Positions 6,474-12,147 of a DNA stretch of 14,040 bases are shown here, in pieces. Every line of letters begins with the position of its first letter. The first letter of the stretch is position 1. The stretch is taken from the NCBI GenBank assembly GCA_022749905.1, contig JAKIWU010000020.1, positions 1 to 14,040 on the forward strand. The letters are read 5' to 3'. The notes under the pieces were generated by a model. The model had not been told where the DNA came from. It saw only the letters and a program-made list of their open reading frames with translations, and did no database searches. The DNA is from Thermoplasmata archaeon (lineage in GTDB: Archaea > Thermoplasmatota > Thermoplasmata > Lutacidiplasmatales > UBA184). A program made the translations under genes and the position numbers.

Positions 6474-7655
6474 ATGCCCCGGAAGCGCCCGCTCACGGAA
6501 GCCCAGGTTCGGGGCCGCCGCGTGCTCGTCCGGGTCGACTTCAACGTCCCTCGTACCGAGGAAGGTGGAGTCGCCGACGATCGCAGGATCCTCGAGGTGC
6601 TCCCGACCCTCCGCTACCTCCGCGAGGAGGGCGCCCGCACGATCCTCATGTCCCACCTCGGGCGGCCGGGAGGGCGACGCGATGCCGCGGACTCGTTGCG
6701 ACCGATCGTCCAGCGCCTGTCCGGCTACCTTGGCCAGCCCGTGCCCCTGATCGAGGAGATCACCGGGCCGAAGGCGATCGCCGAGGTCGAGCGGCTCGCG
6801 GACGGGGAGTTCGCGATGCTCGAGAACCTGCGGTTCGTCCCGGGGGAGGAGAAGAACGATCCCGAGTTCGCGGCGGCACTTGCCCAGCTCGGCGAGCTCT
6901 TCGTCGAAGAGGCGTTCGGCAGCGTCCACCGCGCCCACGCGAGCACGGTCGGCGTCGCCCAGCGACTCCCGGGATACGTGGGCTTCCTCGTCGAGCGCGA
7001 GGTCGTCGGTCTCTCGAAGCTCCTCGAGGCCCCGGAGCGGCCGTTCGTCGCGATCCTCGGCGGAGCGAAGGTCCGCGACAAGCTCCCGCTTTTGAAGAGC
7101 CTCGTCGGGCGCGCCGACAGGATCCTCATCGGAGGCGCCCTCGCGTTTCCGTTCCTCGCGGCGCAGGGCGCGGAGCTTGGGGCGACCCCGGTGGAAACGG
7201 GCCTCGACGAGGAAGTCCGCTCGTTCCTGGAGGCGGCGCGCGCCAAGGGAACCCTCGTCCTGCTCCCCGTCGATCTCCTCGTCGAGATCGCGGGGCGGCG
7301 CGAGGCGGAGTCCGCCGCGGCGAGCCTCGTCCCCGCGGGCGCGATCGCGCGGGACATCGGCCCGTTGACCCGGGACCGGTTCTATGCCCAGCTCTCCGAT
7401 TCGCGGACCGTGTTCTGGAACGGTCCCCTCGGGCTTGCCGAGGATCCCCGCTTCGCTCCCGGGACCCGCGAGGTCCTCGCGGGTCTCGCGACGATCCCGG
7501 GGTTCCACGTGTGCGCCGGCGGCGATTCCGGTCGCATCGCCGAGGACCTCGGGCTCACAGGCGCGTTCCAGTATCTCTCGACCGGCGGCGGGGCCGCGCT
7601 CGAGTTCCTCGAGGGGCGCGAGCTCCCGGGCCTCGCCGTGATCCCCGACGCGTGA
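6474..7655 (+). CDS. pgk: Phosphoglycerate kinase
   Basis: Interconverts 1,3-bisphosphoglycerate and 3-phosphoglycerate with ADP/ATP in glycolysis and gluconeogenesis. The 393-residue product is of normal length. Signature motifs are RVDFNVP at 20-26, SHLGRPGG at 60-67, LENLRF at 116-121, EEAFGSVHRAHAST at 145-158, GGAKVRDK at 196-203, FWNGPLG at 314-320 and GGDSGRIAEDLG plus STGGGAALEFLEG near the C-terminus. The ATG at 6474 fits both the family N-terminus and the TATA-like box 27 bases upstream; the frame is open farther upstream only as a shadow of panE. Its last 101 bases are overlapped by the antisense 3' end of the CutA gene. Confidence 0.96.
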   Translation: MPRKRPLTEAQVRGRRVLVRVDFNVPRTEEGGVADDRRILEVLPTLRYLREEGARTILMSHLGRPGGRRDAADSLRPIVQRLSGYLGQPVPLIEEITGPKAIAEVERLADGEFAMLENLRFVPGEEKNDPEFAAALAQLGELFVEEAFGSVHRAHASTVGVAQRLPGYVGFLVEREVVGLSKLLEAPERPFVAILGGAKVRDKLPLLKSLVGRADRILIGGALAFPFLAAQGAELGATPVETGLDEEVRSFLEAARAKGTLVLLPVDLLVEIAGRREAESAAASLVPAGAIARDIGPLTRDRFYAQLSDSRTVFWNGPLGLAEDPRFAPGTREVLAGLATIPGFHVCAGGDSGRIAEDLGLTGAFQYLSTGGGAALEFLEGRELPGLAVIPDA

Positions 7656-8031
7656 TCGGCCGGCTCCGCCCGCGGCGCTTCGATGTCGCGAGTTCCGAGG
7701 TCAGGTAGGCGAGATATGCTGCCCCGACCCGGGGAACATCGAGCTCGACGATCTCGGGGACCTCGTACGGATGGTGGGTCTCGATCCATCGGATCAGCGC
7801 CCCGACGCGCTTCGGATCGGTCTTGAACAGCACGAGCACCTCGTCGGCGGCCTCGCGCCTTCCGTTCCACCAATACTCGGAACGAACCGGTAGCCGCTGC
7901 GCGCACGCGGCGAGCCGGTGGGCGAGCGTGCTGCGCACCACGCGTGCTGCGGACCGCTCGTCCGGGAGGGCGCTCAGAACGATCCGCATGGGGCCCGTGG
8001 CGTCCGCGGGCTCGACCGGGAGTGGGGTCAC
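7555..8031 (-). CDS. cutA: CutA1-family protein with Arg-rich C-terminal extension
   Basis: CutA proteins are small trimers linked to divalent-cation tolerance; their exact role is unsettled. The core is unmistakable: SALPDERSAARVVRSTLAHR, RLAACAQ, SEYWWNGRREAADEVLVLFK and HPYEVPEIVELDV. With the GTG start the product is 158 residues. The GTG overlaps the DP1 stop as GTGA, which suggests coupled translation; ATG 7989 would start right at the first strand and is equally possible by homology (144 residues). The normal CutA fold ends near residue 115. About 42 further residues, very rich in Arg and Gly, follow because the stop codon lies 101 bases inside the opposite-strand pgk gene. The extension is either a real basic tail or the by-product of a lost stop codon. 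Confidence 0.82.
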   Translation of the reverse strand: MTPLPVEPADATGPMRIVLSALPDERSAARVVRSTLAHRLAACAQRLPVRSEYWWNGRREAADEVLVLFKTDPKRVGALIRWIETHHPYEVPEIVELDVPRVGAAYLAYLTSELATSKRRGRSRPITRRGSRRGPGARAPRGTRARPRRRSRDTGTRL

Positions 8032-9506
8032 GTCGGGGCCCCAATCTCGCCGAGATCGCCTTGCGAGAAGTCGAGCCGTGTCAGGGAAAGATCGCGCAGA
8101 TCGACCACCGCCGCCTGGGCCGGGACCGGCGAAATGTTCCGCATCCTCTGGTAGTCGGTCTCCGACTGCCAGGTTGAGGCGTTGAGGAGCAGCACGCCCT
8201 TGTACCGGTCGGCGCCGAAGGTGTGCGCGTGGCCCGTGACGAGGATCTCCGGAGCCGGATCGATGACGAGCCCGTCTCGAGGCAGAGGGGCGATCGGGGT
8301 CCTGCCTCCGTAGATCGGCGCGAGGTGGCGCATCTGGAGCATCCGCTTCATGACCTCGGTCGGGCGGGCGTAGCTCGCGCCAGGAAGGGCGGGGATGAGA
8401 TCGTCGAAGCTCCGGCCGTGATACGCCTCGATCACGACCCCCTCGAGCGCGAACGTCGAGGGGTTCGCGATCGATCGGACGTTCTCGGGAAGCTCCGATC
8501 GGATCTCCTCCGGAAGCGCCGGTTGGGGCTCCGCGGGGCAGACCGCGTCGTGGTTGCCCGGGACCACGATGATATTGAGCCGTCCGGGGAGCTCCCTCAG
8601 GCGGCGACCGAGCTCGCGGTACTGTTCGACGACGTCGTGGATCGCGAGGTCGCGCTCCTGGTTCGGGTAGATCCCGATCCCGTCGACGAGGTCGCCCGCG
8701 ATCACCACGTGCTCGATCTCGCGCGCGAGCTCGGGCCGAGCGTCCCCCCCGGCGAGAAACCGGGCGAGGGCGTTCCACGGGCCGTCCAGGAACGATCGGC
8801 TGCCGATGTGGAGATCGGAGAGGAAGAGAACGCGGCACGGTCGGCTGGAGGTCGTGTGCTGCCGCACGTTCGGGACGTCCGGACGGGTCACGGCGTCCAC
8901 CCGGGCGAGCCGGTCTCGCTCCCTCGGCATCATCAGCCGCACCCCGACCACCTCGTCGGGAAGGAACGTCGTCCGAATGACGGGAGAATCGCGCGGGACG
9001 AGCGCTTCGAGCGTACCCGATGCGTCCTCGATCCGGACGATGACATGGTGCTTCTCCGCGGTCTGCCGAACGTCGCGGACCATCGCGATCGCCGAGCCGA
9101 CACCCTCCGACCGGCGAAGCTCGGCGATCGGTCGCAGGTTGGGTAGGTCGGGCCGGCCGCGCAAGAGCCTCGAGAGGGCTTCGAAGCGGGATTGGAAGAG
9201 CCGTTCGAACGCCTCCATGGGGGCGGCGCCGGACACCGGAGTGAACCCCTCGGCGATGAGCGCGTACGAGGCGGCCGTGGGCGGAATCTCCAAGTTTCGG
9301 GGGGCCGCCGATCGGGACTCCCCGATGGTCGGTCGCGTGAAATGGCGAACGACCTCCGCGGTGACGACGCCGCCGCTCGAGGAGGACGATTCGATGATCC
9401 TCCGGGAGAGGAGCAGCGGGTGGGGCGACTCGAGGATGAGATGCAGCGCGCCCGACTCGACGATCCGGTGGTGTTCGGCGAAGTACGCCACGAGCTGGTC
9501 GCGCAA
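8028..9506 (-). CDS. polB: DNA polymerase D small subunit (DP1)
   Basis: Small subunit of the archaeal replicative polymerase PolD; carries the Mre11-like 3'-5' proofreading exonuclease and pairs with the large subunit DP2, which is not in this window. The 492-residue protein has a helical N-terminal region (1-60), an OB-fold-like segment at about 135-205 and a calcineurin-type phosphoesterase domain from about 225. Metal-binding motifs are DLHIGS (231-236), GDLVDGIGIYPNQ (271-283), GNHD (317-320), YHGRSFDD (362-369) and GHAHTFG (425-431), all intact, so the nuclease should be active. The start is TTG, preceded by GAGGT seven bases upstream; I see no better in-frame start. The gene is co-transcribed with cutA (GTGA overlap). 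Confidence 0.95.
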   Translation of the reverse strand: MRDQLVAYFAEHHRIVESGALHLILESPHPLLLSRRIIESSSSSGGVVTAEVVRHFTRPTIGESRSAAPRNLEIPPTAASYALIAEGFTPVSGAAPMEAFERLFQSRFEALSRLLRGRPDLPNLRPIAELRRSEGVGSAIAMVRDVRQTAEKHHVIVRIEDASGTLEALVPRDSPVIRTTFLPDEVVGVRLMMPRERDRLARVDAVTRPDVPNVRQHTTSSRPCRVLFLSDLHIGSRSFLDGPWNALARFLAGGDARPELAREIEHVVIAGDLVDGIGIYPNQERDLAIHDVVEQYRELGRRLRELPGRLNIIVVPGNHDAVCPAEPQPALPEEIRSELPENVRSIANPSTFALEGVVIEAYHGRSFDDLIPALPGASYARPTEVMKRMLQMRHLAPIYGGRTPIAPLPRDGLVIDPAPEILVTGHAHTFGADRYKGVLLLNASTWQSETDYQRMRNISPVPAQAAVVDLRDLSLTRLDFSQGDLGEIGAPT

Positions 9507-9513
9507 CCGAGTT

Positions 9514-9520
9514 ACCTCAC
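9514..9520 (-). promoter_or_regulatory. Shine-Dalgarno sequence deciding the TTG start of DP1
   Basis: The minus strand reads GTGAGGT, seven bases before the TTG at 9506. Confidence 0.5.
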
Positions 9521-9570
9521 GGTCCTCGTCCCGAAGGATCCGGGGACTCCGGGCGCTTCGAAGGGGCGCG

Positions 9571-9582
9571 TTCTATTTCAAG
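9571..9582 (-). promoter_or_regulatory. TATA-like box for the DP1-cutA unit
   Basis: The minus strand reads CTTGAAATAGAA, the only AT-rich stretch in the 112-base gap. A transcript starting about 25 bases downstream would have a leader near 40 nt, long enough to include the DP1 Shine-Dalgarno sequence. Confidence 0.5.
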
Positions 9583-9618
9583 TAGGGTGGGAACGCGGCC
9601 GAAGGCCGGGGCGGCGCG

Positions 9619-10296
9619 CTAGCGGTACGACTCTTTCGCGTATGCGGCGCCCTTCGGGAAGCGGTCCTTCAGATGCCCCATGAACGACTCGGGGGAGCGC
9701 TGCAGGTGCGAGTTGTACCAGCTCACCACGACGTCCTTGAGGACCGGATGGAGGGCCCGGAAGTCGATGGCGTCCTCGGCCGCATCGTAGAGGACAGCCT
9801 GATTCATCATCCGCATCCAGCCTGTGTACTTGTGGTAGCTCTCGCCCTCACACCACTCGTAGATGGCTCGGAGGTGGGACTTCCCCTCGGGCGTTCGGTA
9901 GTACCAGAACCGGAGCGTGTAGCCGAGCCAGCCCGGCGTCCGGTCGTGGAGCTCGATCGTCTTGACCGCACCGAAATCGAAGTTCTCCTTGAACGTCCAC
10001 TTCTGCGGGTACTCGACGAACGTCGCGAAGAGGGTCTGCGAGGGTTCGATCGTGAGGTGGACGGAGAGCTCCTCGAACTGGTTGTGGACCTCCCAGAGGT
10101 CCTGGAGCAGGCGCTGGTTCGTCGCGGCTCGGTGGCTCGTGTCCTCCTCACCGCCGGGGGTGACCGTCCGCTGCGAGCGGTTGAGCTCCTTCTTGAGCGA
10201 GAGCACAAAATCGTCGTCGGCCATCGCCGGCATCGGGTTCTCCTCGGGGTTCGCGGTCGGCGCAGGGGGTGCGGGACGCGCTGCTCGACGGGGCAT
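9619..10296 (-). CDS. Unrecognised 225-residue protein
   Basis: I do not recognise the family. The first 25 residues are Pro/Ala/Arg-rich and low complexity (MPRRAARPAPPAPTANPEEN), followed by a polar helical stretch and a dense, aromatic-rich domain from about residue 65 to the end: FATFVEYPQKWTFKENFDFG, TPGWLGYTLRFWYYRTPEGK, IYEWCEGESYHKYTGWMRMM, VVVSWYNSHLQRSPESFMGH. This looks like a single globular alpha/beta domain; no signal peptide or membrane segment, one cysteine. Codon use resembles the neighbours. The ATG at 10296 sits about 40 bases downstream of a strong TATA box; ATGs at codons 22 and 25 (before ADDDF) are alternative starts. It stands alone, 112 bases upstream of DP1 and divergent from the dnaG leader. 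Confidence 0.75.
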   Translation of the reverse strand: MPRRAARPAPPAPTANPEENPMPAMADDDFVLSLKKELNRSQRTVTPGGEEDTSHRAATNQRLLQDLWEVHNQFEELSVHLTIEPSQTLFATFVEYPQKWTFKENFDFGAVKTIELHDRTPGWLGYTLRFWYYRTPEGKSHLRAIYEWCEGESYHKYTGWMRMMNQAVLYDAAEDAIDFRALHPVLKDVVVSWYNSHLQRSPESFMGHLKDRFPKGAAYAKESYR

Positions 10297-10330
10297 GAAG
10301 CTCAAACTCCGAGTCGCGGTAGAGGGCGCG

Positions 10331-10341
10331 GATATATGTTT
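10331..10341 (-). promoter_or_regulatory. TATA box for the 225-residue protein gene
   Basis: The minus strand reads AACATATATCC, the best TATA match in the window, centred about 40 bases before the ATG at 10296. The expected transcription start is near 10309, leaving a leader of about a dozen bases. Confidence 0.65.
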
Positions 10342-10370
10342 GTATGGGAGAGCGCGCTGTTTTTTCGAGA

Positions 10371-10387
10371 GAGAATCGCGGATTCTC
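10371..10387. promoter_or_regulatory. 17-base perfect palindrome, candidate operator
   Basis: GAGAATC, a GCG centre, then GATTCTC: two 7-base arms, perfectly complementary. It lies about 30-50 bases upstream of the TATA box of the minus-strand gene, a position suited to an activator or a dimeric regulator. It could also form a small hairpin in RNA. Confidence 0.4.
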
Positions 10388-10458
10388 GGGTCCGGCGCCG
10401 ATTCGCTTCCCACGGACCACGCGGACGACTTCCGTCCGCGCGGCCCGGGTTCGGACCC
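10388..10458. repeat. Nested inverted repeats (hairpin with outer stem)
   Basis: An 8-bp perfect stem CGCGGACG / CGTCCGCG at 10420-10440 with a five-base loop is nested inside GCCG (10397-10400) / CGGC (10441-10444) and an outer 7-bp stem GGGTCCG (10388-10394) / CGGACCC (10452-10458). It lies between the two divergent promoters. Whether it is transcribed, and on which strand, cannot be seen. Confidence 0.4.
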
Positions 10459-10477
10459 TCCGATCTCGGGCGGAATC

Positions 10478-10489
10478 TTACTTAAATAG
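10478..10489 (+). promoter_or_regulatory. TATA box for the dnaG leader / RNA
   Basis: TTACTTAAATAG is a strong archaeal TATA match in GC-rich surroundings. Transcription should begin about 25 bases from its centre, near 10511, just before the first strand of the long stem at 10517. That would give dnaG a leader of about 200 nt. Confidence 0.6.
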
Positions 10490-10516
10490 CGTGGTCTGCT
10501 CGCATGGTACGGAAGA

Positions 10517-10662
10517 GACCCAGAGACGAGACGGGGCCGGTGCCTCCTCGTCGCCCACACGGCTTACGGATTTGCGAATCATGATCGGACATCGCTCGTG
10601 TCGTAGTTCCCGCACTGTAGTGGTCGACGGGGGACCCGGTTCCTAGGCTCGTCCTCTGGGTT
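10517..10662 (+). ncRNA. Candidate structured RNA: rod-like fold in the dnaG leader
   Basis: Three coaxial stems can be read directly. Stem 1: 10517-10530 with 10648-10662, 14 pairs and one bulged C (GACCCAGAGACGAG / CTCGTCCTCTGGGTT). Stem 2: GGGGCCGG (10533-10540) with CCGGTTCC (10636-10643), 8 pairs. Stem 3: TCCTCGTCG (10545-10553) with CGACGGGGG (10625-10633), 9 pairs. After a C/T mismatch CCAC / GTGG continues the rod, and the tip has small hairpins such as GATT-TGCG-AATC at 10569-10580. The 5' edge sits where a transcript from the TATA box should start. No SRP, RNase P, 5S or C/D-box motif is present, so the class is unknown. It may be a free small RNA or the 5' part of the dnaG mRNA. 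Confidence 0.45.
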
Positions 10663-10684
10663 GGACCCTCACGGGCTTCCAACC
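10659..10684 (+). promoter_or_regulatory. Hairpin before dnaG that competes with the long stem
   Basis: GGTTGGA (10659-10665) pairs with TCCAACC (10678-10684), and inside it CCC (10666-10668) pairs with GGG (10673-10675), giving ten pairs with a two-base bulge. Its first four bases are also the 3' end of stem 1 of the rod-like fold, so the ends of the two structures exclude each other. No T-run follows, so it is not an obvious terminator. The dnaG ribosome-binding site starts seven bases later. Confidence 0.4.
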
Positions 10685-10690
10685 AACCAA

Positions 10691-10702
10691 GAGAGGAAAG
10701 GA
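10691..10702 (+). promoter_or_regulatory. Ribosome-binding site of dnaG
   Basis: GAGAGGAAAGGA contains GAGG and AGGA; the latter ends five bases before the ATG at 10708. It fixes the dnaG start and shows that this gene uses a leader. Confidence 0.5.
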
Positions 10703-10707
10703 CCAGC

Positions 10708-12069
10708 ATGAGCAGTGACCCTAGCGCCGCAAAGTACCAGATTCGAGCCCGCATCGCCGCCGACGGCGTCATCGAAAAACCCGACGTCGTGGGCGCCGTG
10801 TTCGGGCAGACCGAAGGACTCCTCGGAGACGAACTCGACCTGCGCGACCTTCAGAAGACCGGCCGGATCGGCCGCATCGAGGTCGAGATCGACTCCCGGA
10901 AAGGGAAGAGCGAGGGGGAGATCATCATCCCCTCGTCGCTCGATCAGGTGGAGACCGCGATCCTCGCTTCCGGGCTCGAGACCGTCGACCGGATCGGCCC
11001 CTGCCGGGCGAAGATCGAGGTCATCTCGGTCGAGGACATCCGGATCTCGAAGCGTCAGAAGGTCGTGGACCGCGCCAAGGAGATCCTCGCGAAGCTCCAG
11101 GAGAGCTCGAAGGGCGTCGGCATCGACCTGACCGAGTCGGTCCGCAAGGCCGTGCAGGTCGACGAGATCACGTCCTACGGGCCTGAGCACCTGCCGGCCG
11201 GCCCGAACATCGACCAGGCCGACGCGCTGATCGTCGTCGAGGGACGGTCCGACGTCCTCAACCTCCTGCGGTGCGGGATCAAGAACTGCATCGCGGTCGA
11301 GGGGACGAGCGTCCCGCAGACGGTGAAGGATCTGTCCCGCGGCAAGACGGTGACCGCCTTCACCGACGGGGACCGCGCGGGCGAGCTCATCCTCCGCGAG
11401 ATGCTGCAGACGATGGACGTCGACTTCGTCGCGCGCGCCCCGCGCGGCAGCGAGGTCGAGGAGCTCACGCAGAAGCAGCTCGTGAAGTGCCTGCGGAACA
11501 AGCTCCCGATCAACCAGTACCTCGAGATGACCGGGTTCGAGTCGACGGGCGCCTCCCGTGCCCCGATGGAGGAGCGCCACGAGGGCGGAGGCCCGCAGCA
11601 CGGGGGTGGCCGGGACGATCGGTCCCCCCGACGCGACGACCGGATGGATCGCGGTGGACCGCCGCCCCAGGGAGGGCAACGCGAGGGACCCCCGAGACCC
11701 CCACAGAGCCTCCCCGTCCCGCCGCCGCCCCCGACCGCGGCGCAGCTGCCCCCGGATCTCCAGCACTACTTCGGCCTCCTCGATGGGATCGAGAACAGCT
11801 CGAAGTGCCTGCTCATCGGTCCGGAGGACACCGTCGTGGCGGAGGTCGCGGTGAAGGACATGATCGATACCCTCGCCCAGTTCTCGCAGCCGGTGAAAGC
11901 GCTGGTGTTCGACGGCGTGGTGAGCCAGCGACTCATCGACGTCGCGCACGAGAAGGGCGTCGGCACCGTGGTCGCGAACCGCGTCGGTGCGATCGGAAAG
12001 ATCCCGGGCACCATCCGGGTGGTCACACGTCAGGAGCTCGCAATCCCTGCAGGCGCCCGGACCCCGTAG
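10708..12069 (+). CDS. dnaG: Archaeal DnaG (Toprim primase-like / exosome subunit)
   Basis: Archaeal DnaG has limited primase activity and in several archaea is a stable part of the RNA exosome, where it helps bind poly(A)-rich RNA. The 453-residue protein has an N-terminal domain (1-165), a Toprim domain with the catalytic glutamate at 178 (VVEGRSD) and the Asp220/Asp222 pair (TDGDRAG), ARAPRGSEVEELT at 242-254, and a C-terminal domain from about 348 (LQHYFGLLDG to the end). Between them, residues 281-347 form a Gly/Pro/Arg/Asp-rich low-complexity linker. Length and motif order are normal. The ATG follows a clear ribosome-binding site and a structured leader of about 200 nt, which is unusual in this window. 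No other exosome genes are visible here. Confidence 0.95.
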   Translation: MSSDPSAAKYQIRARIAADGVIEKPDVVGAVFGQTEGLLGDELDLRDLQKTGRIGRIEVEIDSRKGKSEGEIIIPSSLDQVETAILASGLETVDRIGPCRAKIEVISVEDIRISKRQKVVDRAKEILAKLQESSKGVGIDLTESVRKAVQVDEITSYGPEHLPAGPNIDQADALIVVEGRSDVLNLLRCGIKNCIAVEGTSVPQTVKDLSRGKTVTAFTDGDRAGELILREMLQTMDVDFVARAPRGSEVEELTQKQLVKCLRNKLPINQYLEMTGFESTGASRAPMEERHEGGGPQHGGGRDDRSPRRDDRMDRGGPPPQGGQREGPPRPPQSLPVPPPPPTAAQLPPDLQHYFGLLDGIENSSKCLLIGPEDTVVAEVAVKDMIDTLAQFSQPVKALVFDGVVSQRLIDVAHEKGVGTVVANRVGAIGKIPGTIRVVTRQELAIPAGARTP

Positions 12070-12082
12070 TCTAACGGGCGCC
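12052..12082 (+). terminator. Inverted repeat across the dnaG stop codon
   Basis: GGCGCCCG (12052-12059) and CGGGCGCC (12075-12082) are perfect 8-base arms with a 15-base loop holding the TAG stop. A short AACCCCTT follows. It could act in transcription termination or mRNA 3'-end stability, but the T-run expected of archaeal terminators is poor. Confidence 0.3.
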
Positions 12083-12108
12083 AACCCCTTCCAGACTCCC
12101 CAGAGGCG

Positions 12109-12120
12109 ACCTTCATATCC
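12109..12120 (+). promoter_or_regulatory. TATA-like box for the Lon-like ATPase
   Basis: ACCTTCATATCC, centred about 33 bases before the TTG start at 12148. The expected transcript start is near 12140, giving a leader of a few bases and explaining the absence of a ribosome-binding site. Confidence 0.5.
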
Positions 12121-12147
12121 CATGGGCACCGTCGTACGGATGCGGCC

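Larger units (their letters stand above)
10297..10707. other. Intergenic region with structured elements, no convincing protein gene
   Basis: These 411 bases separate two divergent genes. I find only short or low-quality open frames here. The stretch instead holds two TATA-like boxes pointing in opposite directions, a 17-base palindrome, a nested hairpin near 10388-10458, a long rod-like fold at 10517-10662, and a second hairpin at 10659-10684 before the dnaG ribosome-binding site. Confidence 0.7.

Noticed and set aside
7382..8044. Minus-strand 220-codon frame over cutA and the end of pgk
   Set aside because: Arg/Pro-rich shadow; the neighbouring frame carries the CutA signature.
10504..10584. 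26-codon plus-strand frame within the dnaG leader, as a possible leader peptide
   Set aside because: Its ATG lies before the predicted transcript start and the sequence is explained better by RNA stems.
10517..10662. SRP RNA, RNase P RNA, 5S rRNA or C/D-box RNA as identity of the rod-like fold
   Set aside because: The SRP helix-8 motif, RNase P GAGGAAAGUCC core, conserved 5S blocks and C/D boxes are not present, and the length does not match SRP or RNase P RNA.
10482..10772. Minus-strand 96-codon frame with a hydrophobic N-terminus that could be a membrane segment
   Set aside because: The hydrophobic part lies antisense to the dnaG start and the rest runs through the structured leader; no promoter or ribosome-binding site fits, and no family is recognisable.
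10669..12129. Long minus-strand open frame opposite dnaG
   Set aside because: Asp/Leu/Arg-rich mirror translation; dnaG on the other strand has every expected motif, promoter and ribosome-binding site.
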